Positions 1-11,063 of a DNA stretch of 64,000 nt are shown piece by piece. This DNA comes from Alkaliphilus transvaalensis ATCC 700919 (lineage in GTDB: Bacteria; Bacillota; Clostridia; Peptostreptococcales; Natronincolaceae), in NCBI RefSeq assembly GCF_000621485.1, contig NZ_KK211288.1, forward strand, positions 126,151-190,150, in the 5' to 3' direction. Numbering within the stretch: the first letter of the stretch is position 1; each line of letters starts with the position of its first letter. The notes beneath the pieces were generated by a model. That model saw only the letters and a program-made list of their open reading frames with translations. It searched no databases and was not told where the DNA came from. The position numbers and the translations under genes were made by a program.

Positions 1-84
1 TGTTAATCCGTTAAAAATTTGTATGTCTGAACGTAGTGAGTTTGCAAATTTTAGGATTTACTATTGAATAAGTTGTTAGAATGA
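1..84. repeat. Palindromic dispersed repeat, copy A (runs off left edge)
   Basis: This AT-rich segment downstream of purH shares the pattern AATTTG..TGTCTGA...GAGTTTGCAAATT...GTTGT(T/A)AGAATG with the segment at 7976-8082. The inner part can fold because the AAATTTG and GCAAATTT arms are inverted. In the better preserved second copy the outer ends are also inverted repeats. It may be a non-autonomous mobile palindrome or an intergenic hairpin family. The 5' end is outside the window. Confidence 0.6.
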
Positions 85-127
85 TCCATGTAGGAAACTC
101 CATGACGTTGTATCATATTTTTACCCT

Positions 128-1654
128 TTAATGTTTAAAATGCCTCATCCCACTAAACACCATTGCAAGTCCAGCTTCATTACATGCCTTGATAGAGTCG
201 GTATCCTTCATAGAGCCCCCAGGTTGAATGATAGCTGTTACACCAACCTTAGCGGCTGCTTCAACACAATCTGAGAAGGGGAAAAAGGCATCTGAAGCCA
301 GTACACTACCCTTTAGGTCTAGTTTAGCGTTGGTAATGGAGTTTTCCAATGCCCAGATTCTTGAAACCTGGCCCGGACCTATAGCTACTGTCTGCTGATC
401 TTTTACCAAAACAACGCCATTAGATTTTACATGTTTAACAACTTTAAAGGCAAATTCTAAGTCTTCTTTTTCCTTCTGTGAAGGGCTTTTTTCCGTTACT
501 ACCTCAAATTTATCCATTAAAGAGTTGTTTTTCTCTTGAACTAAGATTCCTCCTAAAACCTTTTTAATCTCCAAGGAGTCATGATTAGCCTTTATGTTCT
601 CTAATTGAATCAATCTAACATTTTTCTTAGCCTTAAATACTTCTAATGCCTCTTCGGTAAAACTTGGAGCAATAATTACTTCTAAAAATACATCCTTCAT
701 TAAGTTTGCTGTTTCTCCGTCTATGGTTCCATTAGTAGCGATTATTCCACCAAATATAGATTGAGGATCGGCTTCATAGGCTTTTTTGTAAGCATTTAAG
801 ATACTATCTGCTGAAGCTACCCCACAAGGGTTGGTATGCTTTACAGCAACTACTGTGGGTAAATCGAACTCCTTTAAAAGCTCTAATGCTCCATTGGCAT
901 CATTAATATTATTAAAGGATAATTCCTTACCTTGTAATTGTTTCCCCTCAACTAGACTACCCACTTCTTTTCCAAATTCTTTATAAAAAGCTGCCCTCTG
1001 GTGGGGATTTTCTCCGTATCTAAGGTCTTGTACCTTCTCGTAGGTCATGGTTAAGGTTTTGGGGAATGGGTTAACCTCTTTTGCAAGATAGTTAGCAATA
1101 AGGGTATCGTAATGGCTTGTATGTTGAAAAACCTTTAGAGCAAGGGTATATCTGGTATCATAACTCGTATTACCCTCTGCTTTAATTTCCTCTAATACCT
1201 TGCCATAATCTTGAGGGTCGATGATGACCGTTACATCAGTATAATTTTTTGCAGCAGATCGAAGCATTGTCGGTCCACCTATATCAATGTTTTCAATGGC
1301 TTCTTCAAGGGCAACGTCTTCCTTCAAGATCGTTTCTTTAAAGGGATATAGATTAATTACTACTAAATCAATCGGCGTAATTTCTAGCTCATTTAGGGTT
1401 TCCATGTGTTGTTGATTGTTCCTAATAGCTAATATTCCCCCATGGATTACAGGATGAAGGGTCTTCACTCGACCATCTAAGCATTCTGGAAATCCAGTTA
1501 CAGAAGAAACATCAATTGCATTAATACCTTCTTCTCTTAATAACTTAGCAGTTCCTCCCGTAGATAAGATCTCAACTCCCAGTTGAGACAGTTTAGTTGC
1601 AAATTCCACTATACCACTTTTATCCGAAACACTAATTAACGCTCTTTTAATCAT
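128..1654 (-). CDS. purH: Bifunctional AICAR transformylase / IMP cyclohydrolase PurH
   Basis: PurH catalyses the last two steps of IMP synthesis in the cytoplasm: formyl transfer from 10-formyl-THF to AICAR, then ring closure to IMP. The 508 residues match the family's usual length. The N-terminal third is the MGS-like cyclohydrolase domain (STGGTAKLL near residue 31, GRVKTLHP near 61). The transformylase domain follows with RYGENPHQ near 213 and the catalytic Lys-His pair in VKHTNPCG at about 271-278. It is the last gene of the purine operon here, 12 bp after purN. No purD follows inside the window; instead a palindromic repeat lies downstream. Identification is certain. Confidence 0.98.
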   Translation of the reverse strand: MIKRALISVSDKSGIVEFATKLSQLGVEILSTGGTAKLLREEGINAIDVSSVTGFPECLDGRVKTLHPVIHGGILAIRNNQQHMETLNELEITPIDLVVINLYPFKETILKEDVALEEAIENIDIGGPTMLRSAAKNYTDVTVIIDPQDYGKVLEEIKAEGNTSYDTRYTLALKVFQHTSHYDTLIANYLAKEVNPFPKTLTMTYEKVQDLRYGENPHQRAAFYKEFGKEVGSLVEGKQLQGKELSFNNINDANGALELLKEFDLPTVVAVKHTNPCGVASADSILNAYKKAYEADPQSIFGGIIATNGTIDGETANLMKDVFLEVIIAPSFTEEALEVFKAKKNVRLIQLENIKANHDSLEIKKVLGGILVQEKNNSLMDKFEVVTEKSPSQKEKEDLEFAFKVVKHVKSNGVVLVKDQQTVAIGPGQVSRIWALENSITNAKLDLKGSVLASDAFFPFSDCVEAAAKVGVTAIIQPGGSMKDTDSIKACNEAGLAMVFSGMRHFKH

Positions 1655-1666
1655 GTCATCACCTCA

Positions 1667-2290
1667 TTATAATAGTTTAACCCGATTCCCCACTACCTCA
1701 ATTTTACCTTCTGCAAAGAGTTTTACAGCCAAAGGTAGTAACTGATGCTCTATTTTTAGAACCTTCTTTTGAATTGCTTCTGCTGTATCTTCAAACTCAA
1801 CTCCTACTGATTCTTGGAGAATAATTGGACCTCCATCGGTTTCTTCATTTACGAAATGTACCGTAGCCCCTGTCACTTTAACACCTCTTTTAATTACTTC
1901 CTCATGCACTCGGAGTCCGTAATACCCCTTTCCCCCAAAGCTGGGAAGAAGGGAAGGATGAATGTTAATGATTCGGTTGGAGAAGGTCTCAATGAAACTA
2001 GAGGGGAGAATTGCCAAATAACCTGCTAAAACAACTAGATCAATTTCTTCCTTCTGTAAAATTTCCAACAGTTTTGAATCCCGCTCTTCTAAATTAGGAT
2101 AGGTATGGCGATCTAGCACCACTGTCTTTATATGATGGTTTGAAGCCCTCGTTAGTCCATAGGCGTCTACTTTATTCGATATTACCAATTTAATTTCAGC
2201 AGCAATATCACCCTTCTCAATACTGTCGATTAAGGCCTGAAGATTACTGCCTCCCCCAGAGATTAAAACTGCTATTTTTATTTTTGACAT
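1667..2290 (-). CDS. purN: Phosphoribosylglycinamide formyltransferase PurN
   Basis: PurN transfers a formyl group from 10-formyl-THF to GAR, the third step of purine synthesis. The 207-residue protein has the N-terminal SGGGSN substrate loop at about 11-16 and the catalytic [10 protein letters not shown] signature at about 109-118. The catalytic Asp is D152 in ETDGG. Its ATG lies inside the end of purM (13 bp overlap), which suggests translational coupling. No PurT-type ATP-dependent enzyme is seen in the window. Length and motifs are normal. Confidence 0.98.
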   Translation of the reverse strand: MSKIKIAVLISGGGSNLQALIDSIEKGDIAAEIKLVISNKVDAYGLTRASNHHIKTVVLDRHTYPNLEERDSKLLEILQKEEIDLVVLAGYLAILPSSFIETFSNRIINIHPSLLPSFGGKGYYGLRVHEEVIKRGVKVTGATVHFVNEETDGGPIILQESVGVEFEDTAEAIQKKVLKIEHQLLPLAVKLFAEGKIEVVGNRVKLL

Positions 2291-3315
2291 AAAACCACCT
2301 GTCTTTGACCTTGTGTTATTTCTCCAATTAAATAAGCCTCTTCACCTTGTCCTTTTAACACTTCAAGGGTTTTATTTACTTCTTCAGCCTTTACCACCAA
2401 CATCATACCGATCCCCATATTAAAGGTTTTATACATTTCTTCTGTTGAAATATTACCCATTTCTTGAATCACACTAAAAATTGGAGGCATCTTCCAACTA
2501 TCTAATTGGATAGAAGCATTGACTCCTTCTGGTAAGATTCTTGGGATATTTTCGTCGAACCCACCACCAGTGATATGAACAATTCCCTTTACATCTACTT
2601 CTTTTAATAGGGCTAATACTGGTTTTACATATATTTTTGTTGGAGTTAATAGTTCTTCTCCTAAGGTTTTACCCAGGGCTTCTATCGGCGTTTCACTTGT
2701 CATTCCCTTCACTTCAAAAAATAACTTTCTTACAAGGGAGTATCCGTTGCTATGGATTCCGCTTGATGGTAACCCAATAATCATATCCCCCGGTTCAATC
2801 TCTTTACCTGTAATTAGCTTTGATTGATCTACGATGCCAACTGTAAAACCTGCCACATCGTACTCACCATCTGAATAGAAACCTGGCATTTCTGCTGTTT
2901 CTCCTCCAATTAGAGCACAACCAGCCTTTTTGCACCCCTCTGCTACACCCTTTACAATCTCTGAAACACCCTCTGCCTTGAGCTTCCCAGTGGCAACATA
3001 GTCTAAAAAGAAAAGAGGTTGAGCACCTTGGCATAGGATATCGTTAACGCACATTGCAACACAATCTTCACCAATGGTATCATGTTTGTCCATCATAAAG
3101 GCGATCTTTAATTTTGTTCCAACACCATCAGTTCCAGAAACTAAAATGGGTTCCTTCATTCCTGTTAAGTCTGGCTTAAAAAGACCACCAAAACCACCGA
3201 TATCCGTTAAGACTCCAGGGGTAAAGGTTCCTCTAACATGTTCCTTCATTAAATTGACAGCCCTTTGGCCTTCTTCAGTATCTACACCTGCACTGCTGTA
3301 GGTCATATTTTCCAT
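2278..3315 (-). CDS. purM: Phosphoribosylformylglycinamidine cyclo-ligase PurM
   Basis: PurM (AIR synthetase) closes the imidazole ring of FGAM using ATP. The protein starts [12 protein letters not shown] and carries the expected glycine-rich segments ([38 protein letters not shown]) in about 345 residues. The frame extends 15 codons upstream, but I chose the ATG at 3315. It is preceded by AAGGGGG at a good distance and begins one base after the purF stop, whereas the upstream extension overlaps purF and has no ribosome binding site. The cytoplasmic enzyme is a homodimer in the family. Confidence 0.97.
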   Translation of the reverse strand: MENMTYSSAGVDTEEGQRAVNLMKEHVRGTFTPGVLTDIGGFGGLFKPDLTGMKEPILVSGTDGVGTKLKIAFMMDKHDTIGEDCVAMCVNDILCQGAQPLFFLDYVATGKLKAEGVSEIVKGVAEGCKKAGCALIGGETAEMPGFYSDGEYDVAGFTVGIVDQSKLITGKEIEPGDMIIGLPSSGIHSNGYSLVRKLFFEVKGMTSETPIEALGKTLGEELLTPTKIYVKPVLALLKEVDVKGIVHITGGGFDENIPRILPEGVNASIQLDSWKMPPIFSVIQEMGNISTEEMYKTFNMGIGMMLVVKAEEVNKTLEVLKGQGEEAYLIGEITQGQRQVVLCQK

Positions 3316-3316
3316 A

Positions 3317-4747
3317 TTAGTTACCCCCTTTAAGTCTCTCAAACAACTTAAAATTATCATTTTCCTTCATCACATTAATTGGGTAATCCCCGCTGAAACA
3401 TGCATGGCAGAAGGACTCAGTAGGTAGTCCTGTAGAATTTACTAATCCTTCTAAGCTGATATATCCTAAACTATCGGCTTCAATAATTCTTCTGATTTGT
3501 TCTACCGTCTTAATTGCCCCTATCAATTGGTTGCGGTCTGGGGTATCAATTCCGTAGTAGCAACTATGGGATACAGGGGGCGAACTGATTCTTACATGGA
3601 CTTCTTTTGCTCCAGCTTTCTTAAGGGAGTTTACAATTTGTCTACTGGTGGTTCCCCTAACAATTGAGTCATCAATCATAACAACTCTTTTCCCTTCAAT
3701 ATTCTGTTTTAAAGGATTTAGTTTTAATCTTACAGCTGCTTCCCTTAAGCTTTGATCTGGTTGTATAAAGGTTCTTCCAATATATCTATTCTTGATAAAT
3801 CCTTCTCCATAAGGTATTCCAGAAGCTTCAGCATAACCAATTGCAGCAGGTATAGAAGTATCTGGTACTGCAATAACCATATCTGCCTCAGCTGGATGCT
3901 CTTTAGCTAAGATTCTCCCTGCATTCATTCTTGCTTGATAAACACCCACTCCATCTAAAGTTGTATCGGGCCTTGCAAAATAAATATATTCAAATATACA
4001 AGATGCTCTTTTAATTTGCTTTTCTATTTTCTTTATTTTATAGCCATTTTCATCTATCACGACAATTTCCCCAGGCTCGATATCCCTTACAAATTCAGCT
4101 CCTAAAACATCTAACGCACAGCTCTCAGAAGCTAGAACATAACCTTCATCCATTTTACCTAAACAAAGGGGTCTTAAGCCATGGGGATCTCTAACACCAA
4201 TTAATTGTTCTTCTGTCATGACCACTAACGCATAGGCTCCTCTAATTAAGTCCATTGTTCTTTCAATGGCATAAACCATACCTTCATTACTAAATCTCGC
4301 AATTAGATTAACAATAACCTCACTATCGATGGTGGTTTGAAAAACAATACCGTCATCCTCTAAACGCTCCCTTAACAATGCAGCATTAACTAAATTACCA
4401 TTGTGGGCAAGACCTATACTTCCTCTACGGTACTTTACCACAAGGGGTTGGGCATTGGCCACGTAGCTCTCCCCTGTAGTAGAGTATCTAACATGACCTA
4501 TTCCGATATGACCTTTTAACTTAGCAAAGACTTCATCATTAAATACCTCTTGTACTAATCCCATTCCTTTATGAAAATGGGAATGGATGCCGTTGGTGGT
4601 GGCAATTCCTGCGCTTTCCTGTCCTCTATGTTGTAGACTGTGGAGTCCATAATAAACCATTCTAGCTACTTCTACATCTTTATTTCTGTAGACGCCAACA
4701 ACACCACATTCTTCCTTCAGCTTATCAAGGTTTAATGTATCAAACAT
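3317..4747 (-). CDS. purF: Amidophosphoribosyltransferase PurF
   Basis: PurF makes phosphoribosylamine from PRPP and glutamine, the committed step. The N-terminal glutaminase begins at the Cys of EECGVVG, which is normally exposed by removal of a short propeptide. The C-terminal PRTase has the PRPP loop [14 protein letters not shown]. Cysteines in [15 protein letters not shown] and SFCHACF match the set that binds a [4Fe-4S] cluster in the Bacillus-type enzyme, so it is probably oxygen sensitive. I chose the ATG at 4747 because of GAGAGGGG seven bases upstream. An ATG at 4765 with a closer GGAGG is possible. The start overlaps the 3' end of purL. Confidence 0.97.
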   Translation of the reverse strand: MFDTLNLDKLKEECGVVGVYRNKDVEVARMVYYGLHSLQHRGQESAGIATTNGIHSHFHKGMGLVQEVFNDEVFAKLKGHIGIGHVRYSTTGESYVANAQPLVVKYRRGSIGLAHNGNLVNAALLRERLEDDGIVFQTTIDSEVIVNLIARFSNEGMVYAIERTMDLIRGAYALVVMTEEQLIGVRDPHGLRPLCLGKMDEGYVLASESCALDVLGAEFVRDIEPGEIVVIDENGYKIKKIEKQIKRASCIFEYIYFARPDTTLDGVGVYQARMNAGRILAKEHPAEADMVIAVPDTSIPAAIGYAEASGIPYGEGFIKNRYIGRTFIQPDQSLREAAVRLKLNPLKQNIEGKRVVMIDDSIVRGTTSRQIVNSLKKAGAKEVHVRISSPPVSHSCYYGIDTPDRNQLIGAIKTVEQIRRIIEADSLGYISLEGLVNSTGLPTESFCHACFSGDYPINVMKENDNFKLFERLKGGN

Positions 4748-6933
4748 TCTAATGCCCCTCTCCATGCATCCTCCATTTGATTAACCGATAAATTAATTAC
4801 TTCTTCGCTATTAATATTAATTTTAAGTTCTTTTCCTGCAACTTCACCTAGTCGAGTGAAGGGGATCTTCTCCCTTAATAAATTACCTTCAATCTCTTCA
4901 AGCACCGACGCTTTAACTGTTATGATAAACCTAGACTGACTTTCCGAGAATAAAGCGACATCTTTTCTTAGTTTAGTTTCAAGATTAATTGTAGCACCTA
5001 CCCCATGATCCATACAGGATTCTGCTAGCCCTATCGCTAACCCACCTTCACTTAAGTCATGGGCAGATTCTAATAAGCCCTTTTCAATTGATTCTAATAC
5101 AAAATTTTGAACCTTTTTTTCTAGAGCAAAGTTTAAGTGGGGTACTTCTCCCATTTCTAAATTGTGGATTCTAGCTAGATATTCACTTCCTCCAATTTCA
5201 TCCTTTGTATCTCCAACAAGGATTATAACATCCCCTTCAGATTTAAAGGCCATTGTACAATGGTTTTCTACATTATCTAACACTCCCACCATACCAATCA
5301 TTGGGGTTGGATGAATTGCTTGACTCTCCGTTTCGTTATATAAACTTACATTTCCACTGATTACAGGAGTATCTAGTTCTCGGCAGGCTTCTCCGATTCC
5401 TACTATACTTTCTCTAAATTGCCAGTAACGATCTGGTTTTTCTGGGTTTCCGAAGTTTAACCCGTCGGTAACAGCTATTGGCTTTCCACCACTGGCTACA
5501 ATATTTCTTGCTGCCTCGGCTACAGCAATTTTACTACCTTCTCTAGGGTCAAGATAACAATATCTACTGTTACAGTCGGTGGTTAAGGCGATGCCCTTCT
5601 TTGTACCCCTTAATTTTAAAACAGCGGCATCAGAACCTGGTTTAACAACAGTGCTGGTTCTAACCATATGGTCGTATTGCTTATAGACCCATTCCTTACT
5701 TGCAATATTTGGTGATTTTAGTAACTCCATTATTGTTTGATTTAAGTCAGTTGGTTCTTCTACATCAGAACTAGTAAACTTCTTAACATCTCTATAATAT
5801 TGTGGTACTTCATAATCTTTATAGTATTTTGGTGCTCCAGAAGAATCTAAGCTATGGGCAGGCATATCTCCAACAACTACGTCCCCTTCTTTTACAATTA
5901 GACGTCCATTGTCAGTTACTTTTCCGATAATAACAGAATGGAGGCCCCATTTTTCAACTATTTTAGTTACTTCATCTTCTCTGCCTTTTTCAACGATAAT
6001 CAGCATTCTTTCTTGGGATTCAGATATCATTACCTCTACCGGTAACATTCCCTTTTCTCTACGGGGAACCTTTAATACGTCTATTTCCATACCACCTTCA
6101 CCTCTAGTGGCAGTTTCACAGCAGGCAGAGGTTAGCCCTGCAGCCCCTAAATCTTGTATCCCAACAACACTACCTGTTTGTAATAATTCTAGACAAGCCT
6201 CCATTAATAATTTTTCCATGAAGGGATCGCCTACTTGAACAGCTGACCTTTTTTCCTCAGACTCATCAGATAGTTCTACAGAAGCAAAGCTTGCTCCTCC
6301 CATACCATCTCTACCTGTAGCGGCTCCAACATACATAATTGAGTTGCCAACCCCAGAAGCATTTCCACGATGGATTTTATCATGTTCTATTACCCCTACA
6401 CACATGGCATTTACTAAAGGGTTTCCGTTATATGAATTATTAAAATTTACTTCTCCACCAACTGTTGGTATCCCAATACAATTTCCATAACCAGCAATAC
6501 CTTCTACTACTCCTTCTAGAAGATATTTTACCCTTTCGCTATTTTCAACATCACCAAAACGTAGTGAATTTAGTAGGGCAATTGGTCTTGCTCCCATAGC
6601 AAAAATATCTCTAATAATACCACCAACACCAGTTGCTGCCCCTTGATAAGGCTCAATTGCTGATGGATGATTATGACTTTCAATCTTCATGGCGATGGCT
6701 AGATTATCACCAATATCAACAATACCTGCATTTTCTCCTGGTCCTTGTAATACTCGCTTACCAGTTGTGGGAAAGTGCTTAAATAATGACCTTGAATGCT
6801 TATAGCTACAGTGTTCTGACCACATAACACCATACATGTTTAACTCTAATTCATTTGGCTCTCTATTTAGATATTCAACTACTTTAGCATATTCTTCTGC
6901 TGTCAAACCAACAGCTTCATAGGGTTTATTCAT
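4732..6933 (-). CDS. purL: FGAM synthase subunit PurL (small type)
   Basis: PurL is the ATP-dependent synthetase subunit that converts FGAR to FGAM with ammonia delivered by PurQ and bridged by PurS. At 733 residues it is the short Gram-positive form, not the fused 1300-residue enzyme, which agrees with separate purS and purQ genes nearby. Motifs include [10 protein letters not shown] near 38, [20 protein letters not shown] near 82, and a second AIRS-like half starting near residue 400. It overlaps purQ by 8 bp and purF by 16 bp, typical of a tightly coupled operon. Confidence 0.98.
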   Translation of the reverse strand: MNKPYEAVGLTAEEYAKVVEYLNREPNELELNMYGVMWSEHCSYKHSRSLFKHFPTTGKRVLQGPGENAGIVDIGDNLAIAMKIESHNHPSAIEPYQGAATGVGGIIRDIFAMGARPIALLNSLRFGDVENSERVKYLLEGVVEGIAGYGNCIGIPTVGGEVNFNNSYNGNPLVNAMCVGVIEHDKIHRGNASGVGNSIMYVGAATGRDGMGGASFASVELSDESEEKRSAVQVGDPFMEKLLMEACLELLQTGSVVGIQDLGAAGLTSACCETATRGEGGMEIDVLKVPRREKGMLPVEVMISESQERMLIIVEKGREDEVTKIVEKWGLHSVIIGKVTDNGRLIVKEGDVVVGDMPAHSLDSSGAPKYYKDYEVPQYYRDVKKFTSSDVEEPTDLNQTIMELLKSPNIASKEWVYKQYDHMVRTSTVVKPGSDAAVLKLRGTKKGIALTTDCNSRYCYLDPREGSKIAVAEAARNIVASGGKPIAVTDGLNFGNPEKPDRYWQFRESIVGIGEACRELDTPVISGNVSLYNETESQAIHPTPMIGMVGVLDNVENHCTMAFKSEGDVIILVGDTKDEIGGSEYLARIHNLEMGEVPHLNFALEKKVQNFVLESIEKGLLESAHDLSEGGLAIGLAESCMDHGVGATINLETKLRKDVALFSESQSRFIITVKASVLEEIEGNLLREKIPFTRLGEVAGKELKININSEEVINLSVNQMEDAWRGALECLIH

Positions 6934-7606
6934 TTTGCATTTCCCCCTTTAAATGAGTAATAATAGATTGTAAAATAAATCTTCCATCTTCATTGCCTAA
7001 AAGAACATCACAAGCCCGCTCTGGATGGGGCATCATTCCCATTACATTTCTTTTTTTATTGCAGATTCCTGCAATATCTAAAAGAGAACCATTTGGGTTT
7101 TCAGCATAGGTAAATAGAATTTGTCCATTTTCCTTCAATTGCTTTAAAGTTTCTTCATCTGCCACATAGTTACCTTCCCCATGGGCAATTGGTATATTTA
7201 AAACTTGTCCCTTTTCACATTGATTTGTAAAAGGACTATCGTTATTTTCAACTTTAATGCCTACCGTATTACAAATAAATTTTAAGTTTTGATTTCGTAC
7301 TAAAGCTCCTGGTAAAAGTCTCATTTCTGTTAAAATTTGAAATCCATTACAGACACCAATTAACAGTTTCCCCGCTTCAGCATGCTTTCTTACCGATTCC
7401 ATAACCTTTGAAAAGCCAGCAACAGCCCCACATCTAAGGTAGTCGCCATAGGAGAAGCCCCCTGGTAAAATAATGCAATCAAATTCATCTATACTCTCTG
7501 TATCATGCCAAATATATTCTACATCTTCACCAAAACCATCCTTAAAGGCGTGGTAGAAGTCAATATCACAATTTGAACCTGGAAAAACGATTATTCCGAA
7601 TTTCAT
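6926..7606 (-). CDS. purQ: FGAM synthase glutaminase subunit PurQ
   Basis: PurQ is the class I glutamine amidotransferase subunit that feeds ammonia to PurL. The 226 residues contain [13 protein letters not shown], the nucleophile Cys in [10 protein letters not shown] near 86, and the catalytic His in MPHPERACD near 195. An AGGAGGG ribosome binding site precedes the ATG. A 520 bp gap full of repeats separates it from purS upstream, which is unusual because purS, purQ and purL are normally contiguous. Confidence 0.98.
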   Translation of the reverse strand: MKFGIIVFPGSNCDIDFYHAFKDGFGEDVEYIWHDTESIDEFDCIILPGGFSYGDYLRCGAVAGFSKVMESVRKHAEAGKLLIGVCNGFQILTEMRLLPGALVRNQNLKFICNTVGIKVENNDSPFTNQCEKGQVLNIPIAHGEGNYVADEETLKQLKENGQILFTYAENPNGSLLDIAGICNKKRNVMGMMPHPERACDVLLGNEDGRFILQSIITHLKGEMQNE

Positions 7607-7817
7607 CGTTAGCCCTCCTATTTTTTAAAATTGTTACGGTAGTTAGTTTCCTACTTATATTTAAATTTCTTTAATGATTTTCTTTTCTAGTATTCTTTTT
7701 TGTTGCTATTTTAAATGATCTTTTAAAATACTTTTCGGTGCGCTTTGCCCTTTGTATTCTATTTAGATCTTTGATTTTTTCAATCTTTTACACCTTATAT
7801 GATAAAGAAATCCCTAT

Positions 7818-7855
7818 TCATATTAGCAACTATAGGAATGGGTATATTATTTTCC
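7818..7855. repeat. 38 bp direct repeat, copy 1
   Basis: This sequence starts TCATATTAGCAACTATAGG and recurs at 8084-8121 with one mismatch. The two copies lie 266 bp apart. The second copy abuts the palindromic element, and both are followed by a CTTACTCTA-like tail, so the duplicated block may be slightly longer. Confidence 0.8.
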
Positions 7856-7975
7856 TTACTCTATATCCATAAGAACCTTAACAACAAACCAATTTTTTAT
7901 CTTTACTGCCTTATCTCTTTATTTTTTACAATAGAAAATTTATATACCAAGGGAGTATATTTGATCATATGACCA

Positions 7976-8082
7976 ACATTCTCAACGAATGCAGATTAGA
8001 AATCGTTAAGGAATTTGCATGTCTGAGGGGTACCGAGTTTGCAAATTCTAGATTTTTTATCGAAAATGAGTTGTAAGAATGT
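7976..8082. repeat. Palindromic dispersed repeat, copy B
   Basis: This is a 107 bp imperfect palindrome. The outer arms ACATTCTCAAC and GTTGTAAGAATGT are inverted, and the inner arms AATTTGC and GCAAATT flank a TGTCTGAGGGGTACCGAG loop region. It matches the fragment at 1-84. It encodes no protein and looks like a MITE- or REP-like element inserted in the purine operon. Confidence 0.65.
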
Positions 8083-8083
8083 T

Positions 8084-8121
8084 TCATATTAGCAACTATA
8101 GGAATGGGTATATAATTTTCC
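8084..8121. repeat. 38 bp direct repeat, copy 2
   Basis: This is the second copy of the repeat at 7818-7855. It begins two bases after the palindromic element ends and runs to just before the purS stop codon. Confidence 0.8.
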
Positions 8122-8126
8122 ATACC

Positions 8127-8366
8127 TTACTCTAACTCAAATCGATAATCCTCAATCACCGTATTCGCCAACAATTTCTCACACATCTCCTTCACTTGTT
8201 GCGCTGCAGTTTCTTGAGAAACTTCTCCTAAATCTAACTCAATTAATTTACCTATTCTAACTTCTTCAATGTTAGGATAACCTATCTTCTTTAATGCACC
8301 TTGAATTGCTGTTCCTTGAGGGTCTGCGATACTCTTCTTTAGGGTAACATATACTTTTGCTTTCAT
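8127..8366 (-). CDS. purS: FGAM synthase subunit PurS
   Basis: PurS is the small structural subunit that joins PurL and PurQ in the FGAM synthase complex and is thought to help channel ammonia. The 79 residues begin MKAKVYVTLKKSIADPQG, the usual PurS start, and contain IEEVRIGKLIEL and a C-terminal acidic strand. A GGAGG site precedes the ATG and the gene lies 12 bp after purC. Its presence agrees with the short PurL. It is separated from purQ by the repeat-filled gap. Confidence 0.97.
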   Translation of the reverse strand: MKAKVYVTLKKSIADPQGTAIQGALKKIGYPNIEEVRIGKLIELDLGEVSQETAAQQVKEMCEKLLANTVIEDYRFELE

Positions 8367-8378
8367 TTTATCTTCCTC

Positions 8379-9089
8379 CTATTTCTTAATTCGTTTTAAT
8401 ACTTCTTGATAAGCTTCTTCAACATTACCTAAATCTCTTCTAAAACGATCTTTATCTAATTTTTCATTTGTATCTAAATCCCACAACCTACAGGTATCGG
8501 GAGAAATTTCATCTGCCAATATAACTTTTCCTTCATACAGTCCAAATTCTAATTTAAAGTCGATTAATCTAAGGTTTTTCTTTAAAAAGATTTCCTTTAG
8601 TGCTTCATTTACCTTTAAAGCTAATTCTTTTATATAAATCACTTCTTCAGCAGTTGCCAATTTTAAAGAAGTAACATGGTCGTCATTAATTAAAGGGTCT
8701 CCTAATTCATCGTTCTTGTAGCAAAACTCTAAAACAGGCTTTTCAAGAACAATCCCCTCTGCTAAACCTAATCTTTTCGCCATTGACCCTGCTGTAACAT
8801 TTCTAATAATTACTTCTAAGGGTAATATTTTAACTGCTTTAACTAGCATTTCTCGTTCGTTTAATAGAGCGACAAAATGATTTTCTATTCCCATTTCAGC
8901 TAAATGTTGAAATAGTATAGCCGACATTTGATTGTTAACAGCTCCCTTTTCTCCAATGCTACCTTTTTTTTCACCATTAAAGGCTGTGGCATCATCTTTA
9001 TAGGTAACAATTAATTGATTCTCCACATCAGTTTTATATACCTTTTTCGCCTTACCTTCATACAACATTTCTAGCTTATTTAATTCCAT
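8379..9089 (-). CDS. purC: SAICAR synthase PurC
   Basis: PurC condenses CAIR with aspartate in an ATP-dependent step. The 236-residue protein has YEGKAKKVY near 10, the IIRNVTAGS segment near 93, and the conserved LIDFKLEFG...[13 protein letters not shown] signature near 180-206. A GGGGAGAGG site lies just upstream of the ATG. PurB, which releases AICAR in the following step, is not encoded in this window and must be elsewhere. Confidence 0.98.
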   Translation of the reverse strand: MELNKLEMLYEGKAKKVYKTDVENQLIVTYKDDATAFNGEKKGSIGEKGAVNNQMSAILFQHLAEMGIENHFVALLNEREMLVKAVKILPLEVIIRNVTAGSMAKRLGLAEGIVLEKPVLEFCYKNDELGDPLINDDHVTSLKLATAEEVIYIKELALKVNEALKEIFLKKNLRLIDFKLEFGLYEGKVILADEISPDTCRLWDLDTNEKLDKDRFRRDLGNVEEAYQEVLKRIKK

Positions 9090-9135
9090 CTTACCTCTCC
9101 CCTTTACTTATATAGGTTTGAACTAAACTCCAACT

Positions 9136-9645
9136 TTATTTTAAATATTCATGATATCCAATTTCCTCAAGTTTTTTAGCCTTTTCCTCAACCATATCCT
9201 TCAGTTGTTTTTTATACTCCCTTAAGTTCTTCTTAACCTTCTCATCCTGTAAAGCAATAATTTGGGCAGCTAGTATTCCTGCATTTTTACTGCCATTAAT
9301 GGCTACCGTTGCTACTGGAACACCGGGGGGCATTTGTACAATTGAATATAGGGAATCTATCCCATCTAGATTTTTACTCTTTACTGGTACTCCTATCACT
9401 GGCAAGTTAGTTAAAGAAGCTACCATTCCTGGCAAATGGGCTGCTCCACCTGCTCCTGCAATAATTACCTTAATACCTTTTTCTTCTGCTTCCTTCCCAT
9501 ACTGAAACATTCTTTCAGGAGTTCGATGGGCTGAAACAATCGTACATTCATAGGATACCTCTAATATGTCTAATATTTCTGCTGCTTCCTTCATGATGGG
9601 TAAATCCGAATCGCTCCCCATGATTATTCCAACAACACTACTCAT
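9136..9645 (-). CDS. purE: N5-CAIR mutase PurE
   Basis: PurE converts N5-CAIR made by PurK to CAIR. The 169-residue protein has the IMGSDSDLP loop, SAHRTPERM near 45 and [10 protein letters not shown] near 72, which mark the class I enzyme. I chose the ATG at 9645, with GAGAGGAGG seven bases upstream, over an in-frame TTG at 9663. The gene overlaps the end of purK by 8 bp. The order purK-purE is the reverse of the usual purE-purK. Confidence 0.97.
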   Translation of the reverse strand: MSSVVGIIMGSDSDLPIMKEAAEILDILEVSYECTIVSAHRTPERMFQYGKEAEEKGIKVIIAGAGGAAHLPGMVASLTNLPVIGVPVKSKNLDGIDSLYSIVQMPPGVPVATVAINGSKNAGILAAQIIALQDEKVKKNLREYKKQLKDMVEEKAKKLEEIGYHEYLK

Positions 9646-10819
9646 AAATAACCTCCTCTCCAATGACCTTAACTACTTTCTTAGCCCCTTCTGCTTTAAC
9701 CAATGCTTCTTCTAAACAATCCCCTAATACTGTTATATGTCCCATTTTTCGTTGGGGAGCAGTATTGGTTTTCCCGTAGTAGTGGATAAAAACTTGAGGA
9801 AGTTCTAAGGCTTCTCTTCCACCCACTAATTTTGCTTTTCCTTTGTAGCCTGCTTCCCCCAGTAAGTTTATCATGACACCTGGATTAACTAACTTAACAT
9901 CTCCTAAGGGTAGTTCTAATATCGCTCTGATATGTTGAGCAAATTGAGATACTGTGCAACCTTCTATGGTATAATGTCCAGAGTTATGGGTACGGGGTGC
10001 AATTTCGTTAACTAGCACTTCCCCATCTCTAGTTACAAACATTTCAATACAAAATACTCCGATCCCCTCTAATACTTCCATTGTCTTTAAGGCTAACCTT
10101 TGGGCCTTTTCCTCTATACTAGAGTCCACCCTAGCAGGAAAAATTGTTGTTCTTAAGATGTTATCTTCGTGGATATTCTCACATAGAGGATAAACCTTCA
10201 TTTCACCCCTATGTCCCCTTGCAACCACAACGGATATTTCTTTAGTGAAGGGAACAAACTCTTCAATCATTAAGTCCCAAACACCCTTTCCTAAGGTGGT
10301 ATAGGCTGTATCAATATCATCCCTAGACTTAATCAAATAATTTCCCTTTCCATCATATCCACCTCTGCAACTCTTTAACAATAAGGGATATTCGTAGCTT
10401 TCTATTACTTCTGATAAATCTTCAACTGAATCAGCTTTAACCTTTGTAAAGTTAGCAACTGCAATCCCATGTTTTCTTAAAAACTCTTTTTGTATGGCTT
10501 TGTCTTGTATCTTCTTAAGGGTTTCAGGTGATGGATAAATTTTATGGCCATCCGTCTTCAATTGAATTAAAATTTCAGCATTAATATGTTCAAACTCATA
10601 AGTAACTACATGGCATTTTTCGGCTAGTTCTTTTATTTTTAAAGGGTCATAAAAATCTCCTACAACAAGCTCATCTACAATGGAAGCTGCTGGACAGTCT
10701 AGATTAGGGTCTAGCACAACAAAATATATTCCAAACTTCTTGCCTTCTAAAACCATCATTTTGCCCAATTGTCCGCCACCAATTATTCCGACCTTCATTT
10801 GATTTACTTCTGTCTCCAT
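9638..10819 (-). CDS. purK: N5-CAIR synthetase PurK
   Basis: PurK is an ATP-grasp enzyme that carboxylates AIR to N5-CAIR. It has the N-terminal [11 protein letters not shown] nucleotide fold, the ATP-grasp core ([14 protein letters not shown] near 140) and the C-terminal [17 protein letters not shown] signature near 265-281. The ATG at 10819 follows GAAGGGGG at a good distance. It is the first gene of the purine operon. The 200 bp upstream contain a TATAAT-like box but no purine riboswitch that I can recognise. Confidence 0.97.
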   Translation of the reverse strand: METEVNQMKVGIIGGGQLGKMMVLEGKKFGIYFVVLDPNLDCPAASIVDELVVGDFYDPLKIKELAEKCHVVTYEFEHINAEILIQLKTDGHKIYPSPETLKKIQDKAIQKEFLRKHGIAVANFTKVKADSVEDLSEVIESYEYPLLLKSCRGGYDGKGNYLIKSRDDIDTAYTTLGKGVWDLMIEEFVPFTKEISVVVARGHRGEMKVYPLCENIHEDNILRTTIFPARVDSSIEEKAQRLALKTMEVLEGIGVFCIEMFVTRDGEVLVNEIAPRTHNSGHYTIEGCTVSQFAQHIRAILELPLGDVKLVNPGVMINLLGEAGYKGKAKLVGGREALELPQVFIHYYGKTNTAPQRKMGHITVLGDCLEEALVKAEGAKKVVKVIGEEVIYE

Positions 10820-11022
10820 TTTTATCCCCCTTCTTTTAATCTAAAATTCAATTTGCATTGTTTAAGCTTGTATCGTCATTTTGTTTAAATTATAATTTAT
10901 CTTTAAATCATCACATCAATTTATTTTCAATCTTCTGTCCTATTTTTAAATCATCTATTATTTGAATCATCCTTGTAATATTTTAAAGTTTTGTAAACTT
11001 GTACCTATAATTTTGAAATTAA

Positions 11023-11048
11023 AAGCAGCTAAGGAATCTTAGCTGCTT
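11023..11048 (-). terminator. Terminator of the purine permease gene
   Basis: Read on the minus strand, an 11 bp perfect stem (AAGCAGCTAAG / CTTAGCTGCTT) with a 4-base loop is followed by TTAATTT. It separates the permease transcript from purK. Confidence 0.85.
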
Positions 11049-11063
11049 AATTTCCATTCCTTC

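Larger units (their letters stand above)
7607..8126. other. 520 bp repeat-containing gap inside the purine operon
   Basis: No credible gene is seen. The gap holds a 38 bp direct repeat (7818-7855 and 8084-8121, one mismatch) and a 107 bp palindromic element (7976-8082) between the copies, plus very AT-rich unassigned sequence. I see no U-rich terminator and no clear promoter, so transcription from purS into purQ probably continues through it. Confidence 0.7.

Noticed and set aside
3316-3360. Longer PurM N-terminus
   Set aside because: It would overlap purF and lacks a ribosome binding site, while the internal ATG at 3315 has AAGGGGG and matches the family start.
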